DNA of 64,000 nt from WHSW01 sp963729075. GTDB lineage: Bacteria; Actinomycetota; Thermoleophilia; Solirubrobacterales; 70-9. The notes beneath the pieces were generated by a model. That model saw nothing but the letters and a program-made list of their open reading frames with translations, had not been told where the DNA came from and did not search any database. Positions 1-8,472 of this stretch are shown here, one piece after another (the stretch's first letter is position 1; every line of letters begins with the position of its first letter). The translations under genes and the position numbers were made by a program. The stretch covers positions 372,001 to 436,000 of the forward strand of contig CAVSMU010000010.1 in NCBI GenBank assembly GCA_963729075.1, given 5' to 3'.

Positions 1-360
1 GGTGGCATAGCGGAAGACCCGCACCGGAAGGCCGCCCTCCTGGCTCTCCTCGATCGCGCGATCGACCATCCCGTCGACATCCGAGGAGACCTCGAGCCGC
101 TCGGGGCTGAGCTTGTACTTGACCCCTTCGAAGTCGACCGTGACGTGCTTTTGCAGCGGCTCCACGAGCTCGGCGTCGACCACCTTGCGGGCCTCGTCAG
201 CGGTCATGCCGCTGACGTCGACGCCGCCGATCGTGATCCCCTCGGCGATCTCGTCCGAGCGCGAGTTGTCCCACGCGTAGGCGCCGACCGCCGCACCAAG
301 CATGAGCACGATCACCGCAGCCACGGCTATCTGAAGCTTGCGTCCCACCGCTCGGGTCAA
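1..360 (-). CDS. Membrane-anchored cell-wall protein with PG_binding_4-like domain (3' end beyond window)
   Basis: The first 120 codons of a minus-strand gene run off the left edge. A short basic N-terminus is followed by a single hydrophobic segment (about residues 8-24, AVAAVIVLMLGAAVGAYAW) and then the pattern IxxGVDVSGMTxDEA. That pattern is typical of the PG_binding_4 domain that precedes L,D-transpeptidase (YkuD) or VanW domains. The protein is therefore probably tethered to the outer face of the membrane and acts on peptidoglycan. The catalytic part is not in the window, so the exact class is open. The start is either TTG at 360 or GTG at 348; both leave the transmembrane segment intact. 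Confidence 0.6.
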   Translation of the reverse strand, partial: MTRAVGRKLQIAVAAVIVLMLGAAVGAYAWDNSRSDEIAEGITIGGVDVSGMTADEARKVVDAELVEPLQKHVTVDFEGVKYKLSPERLEVSSDVDGMVDRAIEESQEGGLPVRVFRYAT

Positions 361-418
361 GTGTAGAAGGACGGCCCGCAGACTCCGTGAAAACCGTTAC
401 TACGCTGCAATCCGCCCT

Positions 419-1504
419 TCAGATTCCGAGCGGCTCCCGATCGGTGACGCCCTCGTCCTCGGGGCGTTCCCGGCGCACGTGCGGGCTCCAGCGCAGGAAC
501 TCCTCGACCTCGCGCTCGTAGCGGTAGCGCTGCTCGTGGCCCCGCAGCACCGGCTCCAGCCGCATGTGCTCGGCGAGGTCGAGCACCGCCTCGCGCGAGG
601 TGTAGCCGTAGTCGAACCCGGTCGCCTTGTAGAGCCGGTTGTCGACCCCGCGACCGAAGCGCAGCAGGTTGAGGATCTCGTCGGGGATCCGCAGGCCGAG
701 CCGCCGCAGCGGGGCGAGTACGGTGGCGGCGCCCATCGGAGGCAGGACCGGCAGAGGGCGCTTGCCGAGCAGCCCGATCACCTCCGAGAGCGCCAGGACC
801 CCGTCGCCGGCGACGTTGTAGACGCCGGGGATCGAGCTCAGCGTCGCGTGCTCGAGCGCGTGGACGATGTCGTCCTCGTGCACGAACTGAAGCCGCGGGT
901 CGAACCCGAACACCATCGGCACGAGCGGCAGCCCGAACATGCGGGTGAAATTCGTGTCGACGTCCGGTCCGAGCACATGCGCGCAGCGCAGCACCGTGAC
1001 CGTGACCTCGGGTCGCTTGTCGGCGAAGTCGGCGACGGCCTCCTCGGCCTCGACGATGTCGCGCTCGATCATGCTCGGCGGCGGGTGGGGCCGGCCCATG
1101 CGCTCGGTGAAGAAGGCCGGGTCGTCCTGCTCGGAGCCGTAGTAGTTGGCCGAGCTCTTGAAGACGAACTTGCGCACCGGCGAGTCGGCGCCGGTGCAGG
1201 CAGCGAGGATGTTCATCGTCCCGATGACGTTGTTCTCGTGCGCGTCGCGGGGCGACGCGGTGAGCGAGTTGACGACCAGGCGCGTGTCGATCACGGTGTC
1301 GATCTCGGCCGCACGGACGATCCGCTGCAGCAGCGAGTGCTTGTTCGAGACCTTGACGAACTCCGTTCGCTCCAGCTCGCGCGTCGGCTCGTTCGCGTCG
1401 ACCCCGATGATCGTCTCGATCTGCTCGAAGCCCTCGAGCGCCTGTGCGAGCCTGGCGCCCCAGTAGGTCGAGAGGCCCGTGACGAGGATTCGGCGGCTCG
1501 GCAC
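419..1504 (-). CDS. NAD-dependent epimerase/dehydratase (extended SDR)
   Basis: A 361-residue extended short-chain dehydrogenase. An N-terminal Rossmann nucleotide-binding motif (ILVTGLSTYWG, residues 5-15) is followed by the internal strand ending FKSSANYYG, where SDR epimerases carry their active-site region. The GTG start lies 6 nt after the stop of the acyltransferase gene, so the two are almost certainly co-transcribed. Pairing of a GalE2-like epimerase with a PlsC-like acyltransferase is a recurrent actinobacterial arrangement. The substrate is unknown; a nucleotide-sugar or lipid-linked substrate is inference. An in-frame extension further upstream would run through the acyltransferase gene and is not credible. 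Confidence 0.82.
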   Translation of the reverse strand: MPSRRILVTGLSTYWGARLAQALEGFEQIETIIGVDANEPTRELERTEFVKVSNKHSLLQRIVRAAEIDTVIDTRLVVNSLTASPRDAHENNVIGTMNILAACTGADSPVRKFVFKSSANYYGSEQDDPAFFTERMGRPHPPPSMIERDIVEAEEAVADFADKRPEVTVTVLRCAHVLGPDVDTNFTRMFGLPLVPMVFGFDPRLQFVHEDDIVHALEHATLSSIPGVYNVAGDGVLALSEVIGLLGKRPLPVLPPMGAATVLAPLRRLGLRIPDEILNLLRFGRGVDNRLYKATGFDYGYTSREAVLDLAEHMRLEPVLRGHEQRYRYEREVEEFLRWSPHVRRERPEDEGVTDREPLGI

Positions 1505-1509
1505 GGCGA

Positions 1510-2436
1510 TCAGCCGAACCACACGGACTTGCGCCGCGCGACCATCTGGTGCAGGTTCTCCTGGATCCGGGCGCGGACCTCCTGGGCGACGGTCTGGACG
1601 AGCGCCTTGTCGTCGACCGCCGGCGGGCCGCCGAGTTCGATCGTGTCGATCGGCTCGAGGAAGCGCAGCTTGAACTTCGCGGGTAGGTAGCCGAGCATCC
1701 CCAGCGGTCCCAGCCAGGGGAAGGTCGGCGTGATCGGAAAGTAGATCAGCCCGGTGAGTCGCCGCATGAGGTTGACGTGGGCGAAGATCGGCGCGGCCTC
1801 CTCGGCCCCGACGACGCAGACGGGGACCAGCTTGGCCTCGGCCCGTATCGCCGCCTCCACGAACCCGCCGCGACCGAAGCGCCGCAGCCGGTAGCGGTCC
1901 TTGTAGAGCTTCTCGGTTCCCTTCCGCCCTTCGGGGAAGACGAGGACGAGCTGGCGCTCGTCGTAGAGCAGCCGGTGCACGTTGGCCGGATGCGCGGCCA
2001 CGCCGCCGATCTTCGGGACCAGCATCGAGAACCCGGGGTAGCCCTTGAAGAAGTGCTCGACCGTCAGGTAGAGCTGTCGCGGGGACGGGTGCTCCTCGCG
2101 GATCGCCTTGGCGATCATCGCCGCGTCCGGGGGCAGGGCGCCGGAATGGTTGGAGACGAGCAGCGCGCCGCCCTCGGCGGGGACGTTCTCGATGCCCTCG
2201 ACCTCGGCTCGAAACCAGTAGCGGTAGAAGAACTCGACCAGGGTCCGGTCCATCGCGCCCTCGACGCGCTCCGAGCGGCCCCAGTCGTTGAGCTGCCGCT
2301 CGGGCTCGATCGCTGGCAGCAGCTCGCGCATCCGCTCGGCCGGACGGCGGTCGGGCAGCTGGTCGGACGGCACCGGTGTCGACTCCTCGGCGACCGGCTC
2401 GTCGACGTGTGAGAGGGATGTTCGGTCGGGCGGCAC
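1510..2436 (-). CDS. Lysophospholipid acyltransferase family protein (PlsC-like)
   Basis: A 308-residue membrane-associated acyltransferase. It has the catalytic HX4D block as NHSGALPPD (about residues 96-104) and a later VFPEG block followed by RKGT, which binds the glycerol-phosphate-like acceptor in the PlsC/GPAT family. Roughly 60 N-terminal residues before the domain are Pro/Glu rich and look like a linker. The expected activity is transfer of a fatty acyl chain to a lysolipid at the inner face of the membrane. It is the first gene of a two-gene unit with the downstream SDR epimerase and diverges from the formyl-THF cyclo-ligase homologue, from which it is separated by only about 25 bp. 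Confidence 0.85.
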   Translation of the reverse strand: MPPDRTSLSHVDEPVAEESTPVPSDQLPDRRPAERMRELLPAIEPERQLNDWGRSERVEGAMDRTLVEFFYRYWFRAEVEGIENVPAEGGALLVSNHSGALPPDAAMIAKAIREEHPSPRQLYLTVEHFFKGYPGFSMLVPKIGGVAAHPANVHRLLYDERQLVLVFPEGRKGTEKLYKDRYRLRRFGRGGFVEAAIRAEAKLVPVCVVGAEEAAPIFAHVNLMRRLTGLIYFPITPTFPWLGPLGMLGYLPAKFKLRFLEPIDTIELGGPPAVDDKALVQTVAQEVRARIQENLHQMVARRKSVWFG

Positions 2437-2461
2437 GGCGGGTCATAGTATCCGGGCCCGG

Positions 2462-3175
2462 ATGCGTTCCAAGGATCAGGTCAGGCGGGCCGTCTGGAAG
2501 GCGATGGATCGGGAAGGCGTTTCGCGCTTTCCCGGGGCGGAGGGCCGGATTCCCAACTTCGCCGGCGCCAAGCTCGCGGCTGAGCGGCTGGCGGGGCACC
2601 GGATCTGGAAGCGCGCCCAGGTGATCAAGGCGAACCCGGACTCGCCCCAGACCCACGTCCGCCGGCGGGCCCTCGAGGAGGGCAAGACGATCGTGATGGC
2701 CGTGCCCCGCCTGCGCGACCCGCATCCTTTCCGGCTGCTCGACCCGCGCAAGCTGAGCGCCGAGCAGGTGCGCGAGGCGGCGACCATCAAGGGCGCGCTG
2801 CGGCATGGGCGGGTGATGGCCGACGAGGAGCTGCCGGAGATCGACGTCGTGCTAACCGGCTCGGTCGCGGTCAACCTCAAGGGAGCCCGCGTCGGCAAGG
2901 GCGGGGGCTTCTCCGACATCGAGTACGGCCTCTTGATCGAGGCCGGCAAGATCGACGACCATACGGTCGTCGCGACCACCTTGCACCCGATCCAGATCCT
3001 GCGCGAGAACCTGATGATGACCGACCACGATCTGCCCGTCGATTTGATCGCGACAGCGCGGGCCGTAATCGAGGTCGAGCGCGACTATCCGCGCCCCCGA
3101 GGCATCCTCTGGGATCACCTGCAGCCACCCCAGATCCACGAGATCCCGATCCTCGAGCGGATGGGCTACGCGTGA
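2462..3175 (+). CDS. 5-formyltetrahydrofolate cyclo-ligase family protein
   Basis: A 237-residue member of the MTHFS family. The C-terminal half has the glycine-rich phosphate-binding block GARVGKGGGFSDIEYG (about residues 144-159), which is diagnostic of the family, followed by HPIQIL. The family converts 5-formyl-THF to 5,10-methenyl-THF with ATP. This longer form lacks an obvious close match to the E. coli YgfA architecture, so it may be one of the MTHFS-like paralogues with another substrate. The ATG at 2462 was chosen because the family homology begins directly there. The stop overlaps the GTG start of the next gene by 4 nt, indicating translational coupling. Confidence 0.8.
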   Translation: MRSKDQVRRAVWKAMDREGVSRFPGAEGRIPNFAGAKLAAERLAGHRIWKRAQVIKANPDSPQTHVRRRALEEGKTIVMAVPRLRDPHPFRLLDPRKLSAEQVREAATIKGALRHGRVMADEELPEIDVVLTGSVAVNLKGARVGKGGGFSDIEYGLLIEAGKIDDHTVVATTLHPIQILRENLMMTDHDLPVDLIATARAVIEVERDYPRPRGILWDHLQPPQIHEIPILERMGYA

Positions 3176-4170
3176 GCACCGGGTCCGACAGCGCCGAGCG
3201 TGCGGCCGCGGCCCTGCTCGCGGGCTTCGCCGAGAACCGCCAGGTGGTCGCGAACCTCGGCCCGCTGCCCGACCCCTCCCCCAGCGAGGGGCCCGATCCC
3301 TACGGCGACCCCGATCCGGAATGGCTGCGAATCGACTGGCGGGAGCACCTCCGAACGGCCGACGTCGAAGGCACGAAGGTCAACTACGTCGAGATGGGCT
3401 CGGGGCCCGGGATCGACCTCGTGTTCGTCCACGGACTGTCCGGGTGCTGGCAGAACTGGCTCGAGAACCTCCCGTATTTCGCGCGCAACCATCGCGTGCT
3501 GGCGCCCGACCTGCCGGGGTTCGGCGCCAGCCCGATGCCACCCTGGGAGATCTCGATCGAGGCGTACGGCCGGCTCCTGCACGACTTCTGCCGAGCGGCC
3601 GGGGTTGGGGACTGCGCCGTGATCGGCAACTCGATGGGCGGGTTCATCTCCGCCGAGGCCGCGACCACCGCGCCGGACCGGTTCGCCAAGCTGGTCCTGG
3701 TCTCATCGGCGGGCGCGTCGCACGCGCGGATGCGACGCGAGCCGATCGAGGCGACGGGCCGGATGCTCGCCGCGGCTGCGCCGCTCCTGCTCAAGGCGCA
3801 GCAGCGGAGCGCCCTCCGCCCCAGGCTCCGCGACGCCGCCTTCTGGATGATCCTCGACCAACCCGGCGAGCTTCCCTCCGAGCTGCTCTGGGAGCTCCTG
3901 AGCGGCGCCGGCAAGGAGGGCTTCCTCCCCGCGCTGTCGGCGTGCATCGGCTACGACATCCTCGACCGGCTCGAGGACGTCGAGGTGGCGACGCTGATCG
4001 TTTGGGGCCTGAACGACCGGCTCATCCCCGCATCGGACGCGCTCGAGTTCGGCCGGCGGCTGAGCCACTCAGAGACCGTGATCTTCGACCGCTGCGGGCA
4101 CGTGCCGATGGTGGAGCGCCCGGTCCGCTTCAACCGGGTGCTCGAGGCGTTCCTGGCCCGCGAAACGTAG
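3172..4170 (+). CDS. Alpha/beta-fold hydrolase
   Basis: A 332-residue alpha/beta hydrolase with a complete catalytic triad: nucleophile Ser154 in GNSMGG, acid Asp282 in GLNDRLIP and base His310 in CGHVPM. The oxyanion-hole HG motif is in VFVHGLSG near residue 86. About 80 N-terminal residues precede the core and include an acidic/proline-rich stretch. Family members are esterases, epoxide hydrolases or haloalkane dehalogenases; the sequence does not decide between them. The GTG start overlaps the stop of the preceding cyclo-ligase homologue (GTGA). Confidence 0.85.
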   Translation: MSTGSDSAERAAAALLAGFAENRQVVANLGPLPDPSPSEGPDPYGDPDPEWLRIDWREHLRTADVEGTKVNYVEMGSGPGIDLVFVHGLSGCWQNWLENLPYFARNHRVLAPDLPGFGASPMPPWEISIEAYGRLLHDFCRAAGVGDCAVIGNSMGGFISAEAATTAPDRFAKLVLVSSAGASHARMRREPIEATGRMLAAAAPLLLKAQQRSALRPRLRDAAFWMILDQPGELPSELLWELLSGAGKEGFLPALSACIGYDILDRLEDVEVATLIVWGLNDRLIPASDALEFGRRLSHSETVIFDRCGHVPMVERPVRFNRVLEAFLARET

Positions 4171-4319
4171 GTGCGGGCGCTCCTCGCCTCGCAGCGCCTG
4201 AGCACGTCGCGGCGGCGGCCGCCGGCACGCGGCTCGAGCTCGCGAAAGCCCGGCTTTCGCTTCGCGATCCCGCTTAGGTAGTTCTGGTCGAGGTAGAGGA
4301 GCGGTGGCGACGCGGCCAC
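4171..4319 (-). pseudogene. Probable N-terminal remnant of a PIN-like or unknown small gene
   Basis: Between the convergent hydrolase and ilvD genes a GTG-initiated minus-strand frame begins with about 32 residues of ordinary-looking protein (LLYLDQNYLSGIAKRKPGF and a following RELEP). It then loses character and runs antisense into the hydrolase gene. The LDxNYLSG start, with an early acidic residue after a hydrophobic strand, resembles the first strand of PIN-like nucleases. The simplest reading is a gene whose 3' part was deleted when the neighbouring gene was juxtaposed. The family assignment is weak. Confidence 0.35.
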
Positions 4320-4330
4320 GACGACGGCAC

Positions 4331-6025
4331 CTAGGTGGTGATCGCGCCCTCTGAGGCCGAGCCGACGCTGCCGGCGTACTTCGCGAGCACCCCGGTCTCG
4401 TACATCGGGGGCGGCGGCTCGTAGGCCGCGACGCGGCGGCCGATCTCCTCGTCGCTGAGGGCGACCTCGAGCGTGCGCGCGTCGACGTCGATCGTCACCT
4501 CGTCGCCGTCGCTAAGCGCCGCGATCGGCCCGCCGCGGAGGGCCTCCGGCGCGACGTGGCCCACCATGAGGCCGCGGGTCGCCCCCGAAAAGCGTCCGTC
4601 GGTGAGCAGCGCGACCTCCTCGCCGAGTCCCTCGCCGACGATCGCCGCCGTCACCTGCAGCATCTCCCGCATCCCGGGCCCCCCGGCGGGCCCCTCGTTT
4701 CGGATGACGACGATGTCGCCCGGCTCGATGGCCTGCGCCTTGACCGCCGCGAAGCAGTCCTCCTCGGACTCGAACACCCGCGCCGGCCCGGTCTGTCCCG
4801 TGCGCTCGGTCCCGGCGAGCTTGACCACCGCGCCCTGCGGCGCGAGGTTGCCGCGCAGGATCGCGAGCCCGCCCTCGCTCTTCAGCGGGTCGGCGAGCGG
4901 GCGCACCACCTCTTGGCCGGGCTCCTCCAAGGCGCTCGCGGCCTCCTCGCCGATCGTCCGGCCGCTCACGGTGAGCTCGTCGGCGTGCAGGATCCCGGCC
5001 TCGGCGAGCCGGTTGAGAATCAGGGGAACGCCGCCGGCCCGATAGAGATCGGTCGCCACGAAGCGGCCACCGGGCTTCAGGTCCGCGAGCAGCGGCGTTC
5101 GCCGGGAGATCCGCTCGAAGTCGTCGATCGTGAGCCCCACCCCCGCCTCGTGAGCAACTGCGAGCAGATGCAGAACGCCGTTGGTCGAGCCGCCGGACGC
5201 GCACACGCACGCGATCGCGTTCTCGAGCGACTCGCGGGTGACGACCCGGCTCGGGCGCAGGTCCTCGGCAAGGACCCGGATCACCAGCTCGCCGATCTTC
5301 TCGGCGACGGTGTCCTTCTCGTCGTCCTCCGCCGGCACCATCGACGATCCGCCCGGCGAGATCCCCAGCGCCTCGAACGCGCAGGCCATGGTGTTCGCGG
5401 TGAACTGGCCGCCGCAGGCGCCGGCGCCGGGGCTCGCGACCTCCTCGAGGTCGTGCAGGTCCTGGTCTGACATCTCGCCGGCGGCGTGGGCGCCGATCGC
5501 CTCGAAGACGTCGAGGATGGTGACGTCGTGGTCGCGCCAGCGCCCGGGAGCGATCGAGCCGCCGTAGAGCATCACCCCGGGGATGTCGAGGCGCACCAGC
5601 GCCATCACGGCGCCCGGGATCGTCTTGTCGCAGGCCGAGAGCGCCACCAGCGCGTCGAACTGATAGCCGCGGGCCATGAGCTCGATCGAGTCGGCGATCA
5701 CCTCGCGGCTGACCAGCGAGGTCTTCATCCCCTTGGTCCCCATCGTGATCCCGTCGGAGACCGCGACGGTGTTGAACTCCATCGGGGTGCCGCCCGCCGC
5801 ACGGACTCCGTCCTTGATGTGCTCGGCGAGCCGACGCAGGTGAAAGTTGCACGGCATCGCCTCGGTCCAGGTGTTGGCGATCCCGATCGTCGGCCGGCTG
5901 AGTGCATCGTCGTCGAAGCCGACGCCCTTCATGTAGGCGCGCGCCGCGGCGCGGTCGGGCCCATCGAAGACGGCCGCCGAGCGCGGGCGGGGCAGCGTCT
6001 TAGCCTTGTCGCCGTTGTCGCTCAT
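4331..6025 (-). CDS. ilvD: Dihydroxy-acid dehydratase
   Basis: A 564-residue IlvD, the usual length. It dehydrates 2,3-dihydroxy-3-methylbutanoate or -pentanoate in valine and isoleucine synthesis. Three cysteines expected to hold a [2Fe-2S] cluster are visible: in EAMPCNFH, in ALSACDKTIPG and in GAGACGGQFTANT. The C-terminal DGRFSGATRG block is also intact. The ATG start is clear. It stands alone here, with no other ilv genes in the window. A 20-codon frame immediately upstream overlaps its start but has no branched-chain-rich run, so no attenuator is proposed. Confidence 0.96.
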   Translation of the reverse strand: MSDNGDKAKTLPRPRSAAVFDGPDRAAARAYMKGVGFDDDALSRPTIGIANTWTEAMPCNFHLRRLAEHIKDGVRAAGGTPMEFNTVAVSDGITMGTKGMKTSLVSREVIADSIELMARGYQFDALVALSACDKTIPGAVMALVRLDIPGVMLYGGSIAPGRWRDHDVTILDVFEAIGAHAAGEMSDQDLHDLEEVASPGAGACGGQFTANTMACAFEALGISPGGSSMVPAEDDEKDTVAEKIGELVIRVLAEDLRPSRVVTRESLENAIACVCASGGSTNGVLHLLAVAHEAGVGLTIDDFERISRRTPLLADLKPGGRFVATDLYRAGGVPLILNRLAEAGILHADELTVSGRTIGEEAASALEEPGQEVVRPLADPLKSEGGLAILRGNLAPQGAVVKLAGTERTGQTGPARVFESEEDCFAAVKAQAIEPGDIVVIRNEGPAGGPGMREMLQVTAAIVGEGLGEEVALLTDGRFSGATRGLMVGHVAPEALRGGPIAALSDGDEVTIDVDARTLEVALSDEEIGRRVAAYEPPPPMYETGVLAKYAGSVGSASEGAITT

Positions 6026-6080
6026 CGCACGTGGATCGCGCTTCGCGGAGCAGCACTGCTCTCGCGTGGTGGCTCCGCGC

Positions 6081-6497
6081 TCATGGATCGCGAGAGTCTA
6101 CGGCGCGCTCGGAGCGCCACCGCGCCAGCAGGGCGAGGTCTCGCCGGACGTGATCGGGGTCGACCTGGTGGCCGGGCGGGTTGACGTTGGCGGTCGCGAT
6201 CAATTCGCGCTCGCGCCCGTGCAGCGCCAGCCACTTGGCGAGCACGTCGTCGGCGTCGGGCAGCCGCACGCCGTCGTCGCGAAAGCGAACGCAGTACTCC
6301 GAGAGCAGCCTGCCGGTAAGCGTCTCGTACGCGACCAGGGGCCGGTGCGGATAGACGAGGTAGGCGTAGCCGCTGGCGGGGTCGCCGCGACCGGGGACGC
6401 TGAAGAACCCCAGCCGCTCATAGGCGGCGAACTCCTCCTCGGCGAGCGTGGTTCGCAGCAGCTCTCGCGCCCGCCGCTCGACCCGGTGCACGCTCAC
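6081..6497 (-). CDS. Conserved-looking hypothetical protein (138 aa)
   Basis: A soluble 138-residue protein with a GTG start that overlaps the stop of the preceding 80-residue gene by 4 nt. The sequence is rich in charged residues and has a central segment GYAYLVYPHRPLVAYE. It has no signal peptide, transmembrane segment, cysteine pair or nucleotide-binding motif. I do not recognise the family. The tight coupling with the 80-residue gene implies a shared role, and codon choice matches the neighbours, which supports a real gene. Confidence 0.55.
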   Translation of the reverse strand: MSVHRVERRARELLRTTLAEEEFAAYERLGFFSVPGRGDPASGYAYLVYPHRPLVAYETLTGRLLSEYCVRFRDDGVRLPDADDVLAKWLALHGRERELIATANVNPPGHQVDPDHVRRDLALLARWRSERAVDSRDP

Positions 6498-6736
6498 CCG
6501 CCCGCGGCCGGGGGATAGAAGACGACCCGCTCCGCGTCGCGCGGGACCTCCGCGAAGTCGCGGACCATCACCGCCTCCCGGCGGCCGCGCCGGGCCGTGG
6601 GCACGGCCGCCCACAGGCCGAGGTCGAGCTGGCGGCGAAACTCCTCGACCAGGCGCTCCTCGTCCTCGGCCACCTCGGGGTCGCCCTCGGCCAACAGGAC
6701 GTCGCCGTGTCCGGGCGTCATGCGAACCAGCTTCAT
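6494..6736 (-). CDS. Small hypothetical protein (80 aa)
   Basis: An 80-residue protein beginning MKLVRMTPGHGDVLLAEG and rich in acidic and arginine residues. The C-terminal half reads like a beta strand plus loop (REAVMVRDFAEVPRD). A methionine-initiated start at 6736 was preferred over a longer frame reaching 6910 because the extension would overlap thiD antisense-like sequence and has no protein-like character. It lies 5 nt downstream of thiD and is coupled to the next gene by a GTGA overlap. The function is not recognised. Confidence 0.5.
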   Translation of the reverse strand: MKLVRMTPGHGDVLLAEGDPEVAEDEERLVEEFRRQLDLGLWAAVPTARRGRREAVMVRDFAEVPRDAERVVFYPPAAGG

Positions 6737-6741
6737 GCCGA

Positions 6742-7539
<798 letters not shown>

Positions 7540-7548
7540 GGGCGGAGG

Positions 7549-8472
7549 TTATTCAGCCGGCTTCAGCCCGGTTGGCGAGTAGGTGCCCAGCACGTCCGCG
7601 ACGACGTAGCCGAGCCGCTCGAGGCGCGCCAGGGCCACCGCCGCGTCCCGCGGGGCCACCTGGGCGTCGGCGGCGACGCGATCGACGGTCACCGAGCCCG
7701 AGCCCACCAGGTCGAGTACCCCGCGCAGTCGCGCTTCGATCGCCGGACCCGGCCGCGGCGGCGGCGCGCGTTCGAGGCGGGCGCGCTGCTCGGCGACGCC
7801 GACGCCGAACAGCAGGTCGAGCACGTCGCGCGCGTCGCGGATGAGGTGGGCGCCGTCCTTGATCAGGTCGTTCGTGCCCGCGGCGACGCGAACGCCGACC
7901 TGTCCCGGGACGGCGCCGACCGTGCGGCCGAGCTTCGCCGCCAGGTCGGCCGTGATCAGACTCCCAGATGGCTGCGCCCCCTCGACGATCACGACGGCGC
8001 GGCCAAGCGCCGCCATGATCCGATTGCGGGCCGGGAACTGGTGCCTGCGCGCCCGGGTCCCGGGCGGGTGCTCGGAGACGACTGCGCCCGAGTCGAGGAT
8101 GCGTCGGTAGAGGTCACGGTGGCTCGCCGGGTAGACGACGTCGGGCCCGCTCGCGAGCACTGCGACCGTGAGACCGCCGCCGCTCAGCGCACCGCGGTGC
8201 GCCGCGGAGTCGATCCCGCGAGCCATTCCGGATACCACCGTGACGCCGGCAACCGCCAGGTCGCGGCCCAGGCGCTCCGCGACCCGCAGTCCGTATCCGC
8301 TTGCCTGGCGCGCCCCGACGATCGTCACCACCGCCTCGTCGTCGAGCGTGGCGATGGCGCGCGGCTCGCCGGCGACGTGGAGTATCGGCCGCTCGGGTGG
8401 GTCGAGGTCGGAGAGGCACTCCGGGTAGTCCGGCGCACCGCGTTCGATCACCCAGGGAGTCGATCCACTCAC
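7549..8472 (-). CDS. dprA: DNA-processing protein DprA
   Basis: A 307-residue DprA/Smf. It binds single-stranded DNA entering the cell and loads RecA during natural transformation. The Rossmann-like core contains VTIVGARQASGYG, VSGMARGIDSAAHRGAL and the FPARNRIMAAL block, all characteristic. A C-terminal winged-helix-like region (about residues 235-300) is present. The N-terminal SAM-like domain of longer DprA proteins is absent. It overlaps the upstream comM by 4 nt, and pairing of the two competence-linked genes is widely conserved. Confidence 0.94.
   Translation of the reverse strand: MSGSTPWVIERGAPDYPECLSDLDPPERPILHVAGEPRAIATLDDEAVVTIVGARQASGYGLRVAERLGRDLAVAGVTVVSGMARGIDSAAHRGALSGGGLTVAVLASGPDVVYPASHRDLYRRILDSGAVVSEHPPGTRARRHQFPARNRIMAALGRAVVIVEGAQPSGSLITADLAAKLGRTVGAVPGQVGVRVAAGTNDLIKDGAHLIRDARDVLDLLFGVGVAEQRARLERAPPPRPGPAIEARLRGVLDLVGSGSVTVDRVAADAQVAPRDAAVALARLERLGYVVADVLGTYSPTGLKPAE

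Noticed and set aside
6022..6080. A 20-codon frame overlapping the ilvD start as a possible branched-chain leader
   Set aside because: It contains one Ile, one Val and no Leu and no clustered regulatory codons, and only a small GAGCAG/CTGCTC hairpin follows; it does not resemble an ilv attenuator.
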